DNA from: Spirochaetota bacterium
Lineage (GTDB): Bacteria > Spirochaetota > UBA4802 > JAFGJZ01
NCBI GenBank assembly: GCA_022704645.1
Contig: JAKJGA010000061.1
Span: 1 to 9,744 of the forward strand
Direction: 5' to 3'
DNA: 9,744 bases
Shown piece by piece: positions 1 through 6,283 of the stretch. The notes beneath the pieces are model-generated. The model made no database searches. It was given only the letters and a program-made list of their open reading frames with translations, and was not told where the DNA came from. How positions within the stretch are numbered: the stretch's first letter is position 1; the number at the start of each line of letters is the position of its first letter. The translations under genes were made by a program, and so were the position numbers.

Positions 1-15
1 TTTTACTCTATTATC

Positions 16-44
16 TTGACGGCAAAATGCATATACGCTAGTAG
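16..44 (+). promoter_or_regulatory. Possible sigma-70 promoter of the MBL hydrolase gene
   Basis: A TTGACG box at 16-21 is followed after 17 bases by TAGTAG at 39-44. The first box matches the consensus at five of six positions and the second at four of six. Transcription would begin near position 51, just before the AGGGGG ribosome binding site at 53-58 that serves the ATG at 64. The assignment rests on pattern only. Confidence 0.4.
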
Positions 45-63
45 TACTTAATAGGGGGAATTT

Positions 64-939
64 ATGTTAAAAAAATTATTCTGTTTTACTGTCCTATCTC
101 TACTTGTCATTTCATTTTCTCATTCTGCTTCAAACGATACTTTTGAATTTAAAGTCGGCAATGTTTCTGTAACAGCCATTGCTGATTCAACAGTAGAAAT
201 GCAGAGCGAGCTTATTAAAAATGCAAACGCTGAAGAATTAAAAAAGTACATGCCTGAAGGAAAGAAAAAAGCTGCTGTAAACGTATTTCTCGTAAAAACC
301 GGCAAACAGATCATACTAATAGATGCTGGAATGGGAGACGGCGGAAAGCTAATTTCTGTAATGAAGAAATTAGGGATTACTCCGGATATGGTCAATCTTA
401 TTCTAATCACTCATGGTCACTTCGATCATGTTGCAGGTCTGATTAAAAACGGCAAAGCTGTTTTCCCTAATGCAGAAATTATGATTTCTAAAGAAGAAAA
501 ACCTGTCTATGAAGACAGCGGACTCGAAAAGATTCCTGCAGAGTACAAAAAATATTTCATTCCGGCAAACCAGATGCTGAAACTTTATTCCGCTAAAATC
601 AAAACTTTTTCATTAGGCGGCAAAGTTGCCGATGGAATCACTTCTGTAGACATGAGAGGACACACTCCGGGTCATTCGGGATTTCTTCTTGAATCAAACG
701 GAGAAAAACTTCTTTTTGCAGGCGATTTTATGCATATTCAGTCAGTTCAGCTGATTCATCCGGAATATTCACTTGTATATGATACAGATCTAGACAAAGC
801 GGCAAAAATGAGAAAGAAACTGCTCAAAAAACTTGCTAATGATAAAATCAATGTCGCAGCGGCGCATATTGATTTCCCTGGTGTCGGATCAATTTCAAAG
901 ACTTCCGACGGATTCTCTTTTACTCCATTAAAAAAATAA
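64..939 (+). CDS. Exported metallo-beta-lactamase-fold hydrolase
   Basis: This is a zinc-dependent hydrolase of the metallo-beta-lactamase superfamily, probably acting in the periplasm. Residues 1-22 form a Sec signal peptide: two lysines, a hydrophobic core, and likely cleavage near Ser21/Ala22. There is no lipobox. The metal ligands are all present: H117-x-H119-x-D121-H122, then H204 in an HTPGHSG motif, D221 in FAGDF, and H268 near the C-terminus. This layout is the one shared by AHL-lactonase-like and methyl-parathion-hydrolase-like enzymes, but the fold covers many substrates and none can be named here. The ATG has a strong ribosome binding site (AGGGGG, 5-base spacing). The gene appears monocistronic, since a hairpin follows the stop codon directly. 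At 291 residues it is a normal, complete length. Confidence 0.9.
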   Translation: MLKKLFCFTVLSLLVISFSHSASNDTFEFKVGNVSVTAIADSTVEMQSELIKNANAEELKKYMPEGKKKAAVNVFLVKTGKQIILIDAGMGDGGKLISVMKKLGITPDMVNLILITHGHFDHVAGLIKNGKAVFPNAEIMISKEEKPVYEDSGLEKIPAEYKKYFIPANQMLKLYSAKIKTFSLGGKVADGITSVDMRGHTPGHSGFLLESNGEKLLFAGDFMHIQSVQLIHPEYSLVYDTDLDKAAKMRKKLLKKLANDKINVAAAHIDFPGVGSISKTSDGFSFTPLKK

Positions 940-943
940 AGCT

Positions 944-971
944 TATGCCGGACTTTTTGTCCGGCATATTT
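944..971 (+). terminator. Hairpin terminator after the MBL hydrolase gene
   Basis: TATGCCGGAC (944-953) and GTCCGGCATA (959-968) form a perfect 10-bp stem around a TTTTT loop, five bases after the TAA stop. The thymine run behind it is short (TTT, then mixed), so termination may be partial. The stem is palindromic and could also act weakly on the other strand. Confidence 0.65.
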
Positions 972-1052
972 AAGTATTGCTTCAACATCTCTTAAAATAC
1001 CGTCTTTGGAAAAACATTTGATTTATTTTCATCCAATAAAAGACTGTGCTAT

Positions 1053-1059
1053 AAGGTGA
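1053..1059 (+). promoter_or_regulatory. Ribosome binding site of dedA, overlapping a -10-like box
   Basis: AAGGTGA lies four to five bases before the ATG at 1063 and fixes that start. The same stretch overlaps TGTGCTATAAG (1045-1055), which resembles an extended -10 element. If that box were used, the transcript would start almost at the ATG and lose the ribosome binding site. The Shine-Dalgarno reading is therefore preferred. The real promoter may lie in the otherwise featureless 972-1045 stretch. Confidence 0.5.
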
Positions 1060-1062
1060 ATA

Positions 1063-1707
1063 ATGTTTTCAATTGATACGATGATTAATTTCTACTCTTC
1101 TTTCGGATACCTTTCAGTGTTCGGGGTCCTTCTTCTCTGCGGATTCGGTCTTCCTATTCCTGAGGATATAACCATCCTTGTCGGAGGAATCATATCCGGA
1201 CTCGGTTATACTCATCCGATCTTTATGGGAATTGTGTGTTTTTTCGGTGTATTAATCGGAGATGTCATCGTTTACAACATGGGCCGCTTTTTCGGCGAAA
1301 GCCTTTTCAATACAAGATTAGGCAAAAGACTTCTCAGTCACTCATGGTATGACCGCATAGTAAAAAGCTTCGCAAAAAACGGGAAAATGGTGCTATTAAC
1401 AGCCCGATTTCTGCCAGGATTACGAACACCTATTTTTTTGACAGCCGGAATGACAAGATTCGCAGGTTTCGGAACATTTGTGATTATTGACGGTCTGGCA
1501 GCATTAGTAAGCATTCCCATATGGATAACTATCGGATATTTCGGCGCAAGCAACCGCGAACATCTGACAAAATGGATAAGCAACACGAAATGGAGCATCG
1601 CACTCATCGCTGTCTCGGCAGTTTTAATTTACATTATCTGCAAAAAAATCAAACAGAAACTTATCAATGCCGAAATAGTCGAAACCGACATTACTTCAGA
1701 TAAATAA
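1063..1707 (+). CDS. DedA-family inner-membrane protein
   Basis: This is a DedA/SNARE-associated family membrane protein (VTT domain), 214 residues, the usual length. DedA proteins support membrane homeostasis. Several are proposed to translocate lipids such as undecaprenyl phosphate or phosphatidylethanolamine, in some cases driven by proton flow. Visible hallmarks are a re-entrant hydrophobic segment containing GLPIPED (residues 29-35) with acidic E34/D35, a GD pair at 66-67 followed by YNMGR, and the family signature ARFLPGLR at 114-121 with R115 and R121. C-terminal hydrophobic helices lie at about 135-160 and 178-193. The protein ends in a short basic then acidic cytoplasmic tail. Its last 17 bases overlap the end of the convergent pgeF gene, with no room for a dedicated terminator. 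The exact substrate cannot be read from the sequence. Confidence 0.9.
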   Translation: MFSIDTMINFYSSFGYLSVFGVLLLCGFGLPIPEDITILVGGIISGLGYTHPIFMGIVCFFGVLIGDVIVYNMGRFFGESLFNTRLGKRLLSHSWYDRIVKSFAKNGKMVLLTARFLPGLRTPIFLTAGMTRFAGFGTFVIIDGLAALVSIPIWITIGYFGASNREHLTKWISNTKWSIALIAVSAVLIYIICKKIKQKLINAEIVETDITSDK

Positions 1708-2425
1708 AATTCAGATTTCTTCCGAGATCACCTTTTCTATGAGAAAAAAATGATTCGTTAAATCCGACAGTATCGTGAAAATCTGCAAAAATTGAATTCC
1801 GTCCGATGCCTATTTTCCGAAGCTGAGATACAACCGCAGCTCTGATATCAAAGTATAGTTTGTTCTCTTTTTCTATAATGTGTTCAGGAAAAATAGAAGC
1901 AACATCCTGTTTAACTTCATAATAATCCGCGCCGATACATGGAAGAATATATGCAGTAATATCAACAGGCTCCGTCCCGTACTTGGCATTCATCTCAAAA
2001 AAAGTTTTTTCTGCAATATTTTTTGCAGTGCTGCGCCAGCCCGAATGTATCGCAGCAACTGCATGATTTTTTTTATCTGCAAAAAACAAAGGAACGCAAT
2101 CTGCAGTTCTGATAACCAGACAGTGATTTGAAATATCGGTAATAAGCGCATCACCCTCTGCATAAAAGAGCGATTCAACAGCATAAGGTTCACGCGCTTC
2201 AAAAACTTTATCTTCATGCTTCTGATCAAGAAAGTATATTCTATCAGGAAATATTCCGGTTTCAAACCTGAGAACATGTTTCTCGTTTCGTCGGATTTTT
2301 TCTTTAGACTCAAGATAATTGGCAGTATTGCAGTTTTTCGCAGCTGTACCGATAAAATAAGGAAGTTCGGCGTCATCAACATACCACAGCGCGCTCGGAC
2401 GTCTCTTCATCTCAAGATGCATCAT
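1691..2425 (-). CDS. pgeF: Peptidoglycan editing factor PgeF (YfiH/laccase-domain family)
   Basis: This protein belongs to the DUF152/YfiH family, once annotated as multicopper polyphenol oxidase. E. coli PgeF hydrolyses wrongly made UDP-MurNAc-L-Ser and so keeps L-alanine at the first position of the peptidoglycan stem. The family's zinc ligands are visible: H70 (in QKH, usually QVH), C110 (RTADCVPL) and H127 (HSGWR). The LPCIG motif at 161-165 and the closing SHRKGDLGRNLNFI block are also typical. At 244 residues it is complete. The start is supported by a GGAG ribosome binding site (2434-2437) eight bases upstream. The ATG overlaps the TGA of the preceding PHP gene as ATGA, so the two are probably translationally coupled. 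It is the last gene of the operon and runs 17 bases into dedA from the opposite side. Other activities, such as adenosine deaminase, are reported for homologues. Confidence 0.92.
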   Translation of the reverse strand: MMHLEMKRRPSALWYVDDAELPYFIGTAAKNCNTANYLESKEKIRRNEKHVLRFETGIFPDRIYFLDQKHEDKVFEAREPYAVESLFYAEGDALITDISNHCLVIRTADCVPLFFADKKNHAVAAIHSGWRSTAKNIAEKTFFEMNAKYGTEPVDITAYILPCIGADYYEVKQDVASIFPEHIIEKENKLYFDIRAAVVSQLRKIGIGRNSIFADFHDTVGFNESFFSHRKGDLGRNLNFIYLK

Positions 2426-3216
2426 AATGAAATCTCCACACGGTTTCTATTTCTGTAATAAGATATTTTATCGGCACCTGCTTTAAGCAGAAGTTCGCGT
2501 GACTTGTCAAAATCTTTAGCTACATCATCCGGATGATGCGAATCTGAACCGAGGGTAAAGATTCCTCCGCTTTCGCTTATGAGTTTGATTATATCAAAAG
2601 AAGGATATATTTCCTTTACAGGCTTGCGAAGACCTGAGCTGTTAATTTCGATAGCAGTATCATTCTTCGCGGCTTCTTTCGCGATCTGCGAAATAATATC
2701 CGAAAAATCCTTTTCGGGTCTGTGACCAAACTTTTTATAAAGATCAAAATGACCGATTATGTTGTATTTACCTGATTTAGCGAGACTCAGCATATTGATG
2801 AAATAATCGGCACATACCGAATCGACGCCTCTTTTAGAATATTCTTCATCAGACGCTTCAGAAGAAAAATCAATCGGCCATTCTCCGATAAAATGACAAG
2901 AACCGATAAGATAATCAATCCGATCATCATTATAATATGAAGAATCAAAGGCTTCAAATTCAGGATAATCAACCTCGAAACCAGTGAAGATTTCTATCTG
3001 ACCGGCATATTTTTCCTTAAGAGTTTTAGTCATACTGATGTAATCTTCAATCTCTTCAGGAGACATCGTTATTCCGCCGCGGATTGATTCTTCAATCGGC
3101 GCATGATCAGCAAAACCGAAATACCTGATTCCGCGTTTTATCGCAGTCATAACATATTCTTCAGGAGACCCTTCTGCGTGTCCGCATAGTTCGGTGTGAT
3201 TGTGAAAATCTATCAT
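2422..3216 (-). CDS. PHP-domain phosphoesterase, HisJ-type histidinol-phosphatase family
   Basis: This is a metal-dependent phosphoesterase of the PHP superfamily, 264 residues, close in layout to HisJ histidinol-phosphatases. The trinuclear metal site can be read off: H5 and H7 (DFHNH), a nearby H13, D37-H38 (GFADH), E81 (GFEVDY), H108 (GSCHFIG), H156 (IGHFDLYKK), and D225 with H227 (GSDSH). The EINSSGLRKP segment near 190-199 is characteristic of the HisJ branch. No other histidine biosynthesis gene is in the window, so the true substrate may be another sugar or amino-alcohol phosphate. The ATG directly follows the TAA of the upstream unknown gene with no gap and has no strong ribosome binding site. 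The TGA overlaps the pgeF start. Both junctions suggest coupled translation. Confidence 0.87.
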   Translation of the reverse strand: MIDFHNHTELCGHAEGSPEEYVMTAIKRGIRYFGFADHAPIEESIRGGITMSPEEIEDYISMTKTLKEKYAGQIEIFTGFEVDYPEFEAFDSSYYNDDRIDYLIGSCHFIGEWPIDFSSEASDEEYSKRGVDSVCADYFINMLSLAKSGKYNIIGHFDLYKKFGHRPEKDFSDIISQIAKEAAKNDTAIEINSSGLRKPVKEIYPSFDIIKLISESGGIFTLGSDSHHPDDVAKDFDKSRELLLKAGADKISYYRNRNRVEISL

Positions 3217-3855
3217 TTAGTAACCGTTAGTTTTATAATATTCCGAAATTTCGGTAAGTTTTAAATCATGTTCGTCATTTGAAAGAACCGCTGTTATAAA
3301 GAATTTGTCAATATCATTATGCGAACTTCTAAAAGAAGTATGAATGTAGTAAAGAGTAGAAGGAATCTTAATTTTATTTCCGGTCTGAACACCTGTTCCA
3401 AGACGATGATTATCTTCTATCGAATCTAAAACATAGGACTGATTATTATCAAAATCATCTCTTGACACTTCATAAAGATGAGGATGATGAAGATATTCCA
3501 CAAGAATCTTTTCTTTCTTAAAAAAAAGAGCCGCAAGTTCTGAAGAATACTGTGAAAAATATCTTGGACGGAAAAGAATTTTTTCAACTCCGGACAATGA
3601 ATTCTCAACAGGATAAGCGGATAAAATATGTCTTATATAATCCGGCGAACGGAAAGGAAACTCACCGTTAAAAGGAAGTGATGGATAAAATATCTCTATA
3701 AGAGCATTTGAATTTTTAAAAAAGTATCTATCATAAAGAAGAGAGCCTTCATCCGAAAGTATTTTACTTATATTAAGAGAAATCTCTTCATCAATATCAA
3801 AGCGCAAATTCGGATCAACTGCCCGGCGCAGTTCATCATCCAGTCCTTCTGTCAT
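3217..3855 (-). CDS. Unidentified soluble protein, second of a coupled pair
   Basis: I do not recognise this family. The protein is about 212 residues, has no signal peptide or obvious membrane helix, and mixes helical and strand-like segments rich in Phe, Tyr, Asp and Glu. Notable bits are FPFRSPDYIRHIL and LFRPRYFSQY in the middle, a HHPHLYEV stretch with three histidines, and a C-terminus ending in YYKTNGY. The ATG at 3855 is chosen because its first bases form an ATGA overlap with the stop of the upstream 328-residue gene, as at two other junctions here. A GTG at 3870 would add five residues (MGGKV) but no good ribosome binding site supports it. The stop codon abuts the PHP gene. This tight packing suggests stoichiometric production with its neighbours, but its function is open. 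Confidence 0.75.
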   Translation of the reverse strand: MTEGLDDELRRAVDPNLRFDIDEEISLNISKILSDEGSLLYDRYFFKNSNALIEIFYPSLPFNGEFPFRSPDYIRHILSAYPVENSLSGVEKILFRPRYFSQYSSELAALFFKKEKILVEYLHHPHLYEVSRDDFDNNQSYVLDSIEDNHRLGTGVQTGNKIKIPSTLYYIHTSFRSSHNDIDKFFITAVLSNDEHDLKLTEISEYYKTNGY

Positions 3856-4838
3856 AACTTTGCCGCCCACTCAGGCTGTGACAGAAGATAACTCATAATA
3901 TATTCCTCGATGGTCATCTTAGGGCCTGGTCTTTCCGCACGTTTTCGGAATTTTGCATTATGTTTTCTCGATCTGTAAAAAATATACATTTCTCTCGGAT
4001 CATTCTCTCCAAACTCGGGATATGTGTGAGATTTTCCGAGAATAGGCGACAAATCTTTTTTGGTGATGCATCGAAGATTTAGTTCACTCATCTTAACCCG
4101 TATTTCAGTAAGCTCCTCATGCGAAAGCGTAAAAAGAAACTCTTCAATCGCCTGAGTTATTTCTTCCGAACCTGTACTGAATGAAACAAAATCCGCCCAT
4201 GCCTTGTCGAGTTCGGCGGAAAGAGTCATCAGCTCAATTGTTCCCATCATAGTACCGAAAACCGGCTGAAGCTTTTTTCTCGCTTCCCATATCGAGTTGA
4301 GAATCGGTGCAAAATCACGAACATTCTGATTAAGACGGTATTCCCATATGTTTGCCAGAAGGAACGCCGCACGGGTTCTTATTGCTTCGTCCTTGTTTTC
4401 TTCTTCAATTATTGAAACAAAAACTTCCTCGGACATTAATGTAAAAACTATTTCCGAAATAATCGTGTTTATCTCAATTGATTCTTCTCTAAGCTCAGGA
4501 AGCGGATTTGCAAGATAACGTATCATGTGAAAAAAATTAATCTTCGCAACAAGAAATCCCTTTCCGAGAACCGCTTTTGTCGGAATGTGAAGAGTCTTGT
4601 CGAAACCTTCCTTCTGGCATAGCATCTCAATCAGTGAATCAACTGAACGCATATTTCCACCGAGATCGGTTGACCGCAAAATGGAAGGATATTGAGAAAT
4701 TGCTCTGGAAAGTTCTATCAGGGCGTTTATATTACTGACAATACGCTGGTACGGCTCAATCATTCCGCGCTCTTTGACCACACGTTGACAACGGTCAATC
4801 AATCCGCTTTCATCATCATTAAATACAACCAAGTCCAT
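3852..4838 (-). CDS. Unidentified helical protein, first of a coupled pair
   Basis: I do not recognise this 328-residue protein. It reads as almost wholly alpha-helical, cytoplasmic and acidic for most of its length, without signal peptide or transmembrane segment. It opens with a DDE-rich stretch. Its central part (about 150-215) has helix-like segments with regularly spaced Leu/Ala, including NIWEYRLNQN, and a repeated Gly-Thr/Met pattern (GTMMGTIEL). The C-terminal third contains a strongly basic patch, FYRSRKHNAKFRKRAERPG, which could contact nucleic acid or an acidic partner. Cysteines are few and not arranged as a metal site. The ATG at 4838 lacks a usual ribosome binding site, but a -10-like TAGAAT lies six bases upstream. 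The TGA overlaps the next gene's ATG by four bases, so the two products may act together. Confidence 0.75.
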   Translation of the reverse strand: MDLVVFNDDESGLIDRCQRVVKERGMIEPYQRIVSNINALIELSRAISQYPSILRSTDLGGNMRSVDSLIEMLCQKEGFDKTLHIPTKAVLGKGFLVAKINFFHMIRYLANPLPELREESIEINTIISEIVFTLMSEEVFVSIIEEENKDEAIRTRAAFLLANIWEYRLNQNVRDFAPILNSIWEARKKLQPVFGTMMGTIELMTLSAELDKAWADFVSFSTGSEEITQAIEEFLFTLSHEELTEIRVKMSELNLRCITKKDLSPILGKSHTYPEFGENDPREMYIFYRSRKHNAKFRKRAERPGPKMTIEEYIMSYLLSQPEWAAKL

Positions 4839-4844
4839 TGGTCT

Positions 4845-4876
4845 ATTCTATTAGATCCCCATAAAAGTTAAAGCAA
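4845..4876 (-). promoter_or_regulatory. Weak candidate promoter in the 39-bp gap before the 328-residue gene
   Basis: On the minus strand TTGCTT (4876-4871) is followed after 17 bases by TAATAG (4853-4848), which overlaps TAGAAT (4850-4845). TAGAAT matches the -10 consensus at five of six positions and ends six bases before the ATG at 4838. A transcript from it would start almost at the start codon. The -35 match is poor, so this may only be AT-rich spacer within a longer operon. Confidence 0.25.
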
Positions 4877-4877
4877 T

Positions 4878-5690
4878 TTATTTAACAGCATACACCTCAA
4901 TAGTATCAGAAAACGCGGTGAAGTCGGCATATTTTTTAAAGAAATATGAAAAAATCGGAAAGAAAAAACTATTTCTATTCATTATACGCTCCGGGTGATA
5001 AGCAGCCGGATATACTCTGATTTTTTTGAAACCGTTTTTTTTCAGCATAATTTTAACTCCTTTAGGAGTCAAATCGGTACTATGGTCAATAGGATGAGTT
5101 TCGAAGAACTTTTTCCGGTTAAATTTAAAAAGCGGGGAAAATGCTGAAGGAACTGAAAAAGCCAGAACACCGCCGTCTTTTACTAAAGAAGAAAGTTTCG
5201 TTACAGTTTCAACTAAATCTGAAGAATGCTCGATAAAATACCATGCCGTTACAAGATCATATTTTTCATCTGAATGAAAATCTTCAAAAGATTCATTTTT
5301 AACAGAAAAAGGATAATTATTCTTCATGTAATCGCATGCGTATTTTGAAATTTCAATACCGGTACAATGACCTGCCCCGTTATCACTTGCCGCTTTGAGA
5401 AAAAAACCCAGAGCCGATGCAACATCCAACACTGAATTTATCCGGACGTGTATGGCTATTTTTTTTATTCTTTCTATTCTTCTGTCGCAGAATTTCCTGA
5501 TTGCAGGATAATCCTCTTCGTAAGTTTTTCCGTACTGGCTTTTATAATCTGAGGTAAAATATGTGTCCGAATATTCAATAACTGTGTGAGCAGAATTAAA
5601 AACAGTGCCGCATGAGCGGCATTGCAGATAATCCTTGTTTTCGAGATTTCTTAAAGCCCCGCCGCAGACGGGGCAGTTTCTTAATCGCAT
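4878..5690 (-). CDS. SAM-dependent methyltransferase with N-terminal zinc ribbon
   Basis: This is a class I methyltransferase (Methyltransf_23-like), 270 residues, probably cytoplasmic. The N-terminus is a four-cysteine zinc ribbon: C6-x2-C9 and C24-x2-C27. The Rossmann core follows. Motif I is VLDVASALGFFL (87-98), with the acidic residue that binds the SAM ribose at E113 (GIEIS). A YDLVTAWYFIEH segment spans 144-155, and LVKDGGVLAFSVP spans 169-181. HSTDLTPKGVKIML near 203-216 is typical of this family, which often sits in surface glycan and lipid clusters; the glycosyltransferase two genes further upstream fits that. Motif I reads DVASALG rather than the more usual D-x-G-x-G-x-G, so the glycine loop is relaxed. 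The ATG lies inside the end of the preceding gene (10-bp overlap) and has only a weak AAAGA-type binding site. The acceptor is unknown. Confidence 0.87.
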   Translation of the reverse strand: MRLRNCPVCGGALRNLENKDYLQCRSCGTVFNSAHTVIEYSDTYFTSDYKSQYGKTYEEDYPAIRKFCDRRIERIKKIAIHVRINSVLDVASALGFFLKAASDNGAGHCTGIEISKYACDYMKNNYPFSVKNESFEDFHSDEKYDLVTAWYFIEHSSDLVETVTKLSSLVKDGGVLAFSVPSAFSPLFKFNRKKFFETHPIDHSTDLTPKGVKIMLKKNGFKKIRVYPAAYHPERIMNRNSFFFPIFSYFFKKYADFTAFSDTIEVYAVK

Positions 5691-6184
5691 TTAATATCTT
5701 TTTTCTTTTTTGCCGGTTCCATTACGGCATTAACGCCTCTCATTCTCACATTATCAAATGAAAGAAGAACTATTTCGGCATACTGTTCCGGAATTTCGAT
5801 AAATGTATAGCTTGTATGGATGTCAATCTTTCCGATTGCCTTGCCGTCAATTCCAGATCTTCTTACGATTTCTTTGATAATATCGCCGGGCATAACGCGG
5901 TGATTTTTGCCTAAGTTGAGAAACATTTTTACTTTTCCGTCATTAACATCTTCAAATACGGGCGCAGTTTTCTGTTTAGGCTTAAAATCATTTTTTGAAA
6001 ACTCAATCTGAGAAATGTCTCCTATGATTTCCTTCAGCATCGCAGCCGCTAGTCGTCTTGTTCCGAAAAAAGGGACGCCGAGACCTTTTTTCATCGCGTT
6101 GAGAAGCTCGCCGTATTCGGACAAATCTTCGGTTGCCGATATCTCGATTATTCTATCGAGCTTTCTCTTCTGATGGTGATTCAT
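5681..6184 (-). CDS. Stand-alone DbpA-type RNA-binding domain protein
   Basis: Residues 82-157 match the DbpA/CsdA C-terminal RNA-binding domain, an RRM-like fold. The diagnostic segments are KVKMFLNLGKN, PGDIIKEI, GIDGKAIGKIDIH, SYTFIEIPE and RMRGVNAVMEPA. In DbpA helicase this domain binds hairpin 92 of 23S rRNA. Here there is no DEAD-box helicase in front of it: the whole protein is 167 residues. The N-terminal 60 residues (DLSEYGELL ... RRLAAAMLKEII) resemble the linker that follows the helicase core in DeaD-type proteins, so it looks like a helicase tail that has become a gene of its own. A short lysine-rich end (AKKKKD) may help RNA contact. GAGGT lies six bases before the ATG and supports the start. 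It overlaps the methyltransferase gene by 10 bp. A role in ribosome assembly or cold adaptation is an inference. Confidence 0.87.
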   Translation of the reverse strand: MNHHQKRKLDRIIEISATEDLSEYGELLNAMKKGLGVPFFGTRRLAAAMLKEIIGDISQIEFSKNDFKPKQKTAPVFEDVNDGKVKMFLNLGKNHRVMPGDIIKEIVRRSGIDGKAIGKIDIHTSYTFIEIPEQYAEIVLLSFDNVRMRGVNAVMEPAKKKKDIKCD

Positions 6185-6190
6185 TCAATA

Positions 6191-6195
6191 ACCTC
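6191..6195 (-). promoter_or_regulatory. Ribosome binding site of the DbpA-domain gene
   Basis: GAGGT on the minus strand (ACCTC at 6191-6195) lies six bases from the ATG at 6184. It is one of the few clear Shine-Dalgarno sequences among the minus-strand genes. Together with the 99-bp gap upstream it suggests that a new transcript or an independent translation unit begins here. Confidence 0.6.
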
Positions 6196-6238
6196 ATATA
6201 GTGTGATTGTGACAAAAACCGGACGTCTTCGCCGTGCT

Positions 6239-6268
6239 CTAATATTTTATTGAGCCTGAAAATATCAA
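6239..6268 (-). promoter_or_regulatory. Possible promoter between the regulator and DbpA-domain genes
   Basis: On the minus strand TTGATA (6268-6263) is followed after 18 bases by TATTAG (6244-6239). The first box matches consensus at five of six positions and the second at four of six. Transcription would start near 6232 and leave a leader of roughly 48 bases with a good ribosome binding site. It would give the six downstream genes their own promoter. The region is AT-rich, so a chance match is possible. Confidence 0.35.
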
Positions 6269-6283
6269 GTAATTTTCAAAATG

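Noticed and set aside
1338..1607. An 89-codon minus-strand frame inside dedA, and similar antisense frames inside most other genes
   Set aside because: They lie wholly within genes with strong family signatures, have no plausible ribosome binding sites, and translate into low-complexity shadows of the real frame.
3856..3870. GTG at 3870 as start of the 212-residue unknown protein
   Set aside because: It has no ribosome binding site. The ATG at 3855 forms the ATGA overlap seen at other junctions of the same gene series.
6195..6200. TATATG (minus strand) as a -10 box for the DbpA-domain gene
   Set aside because: Transcription would start about 7 bases downstream and remove the good GAGGT ribosome binding site, and no -35 box is at the right distance.
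6257..6278. An inverted repeat TGAAAAT/ATTTTCA just after the regulator gene, considered as a terminator
   Set aside because: The stem is only 7 bp and nearly all A-T, no T-run follows in the direction of transcription, and it overlaps a plausible -35 box.
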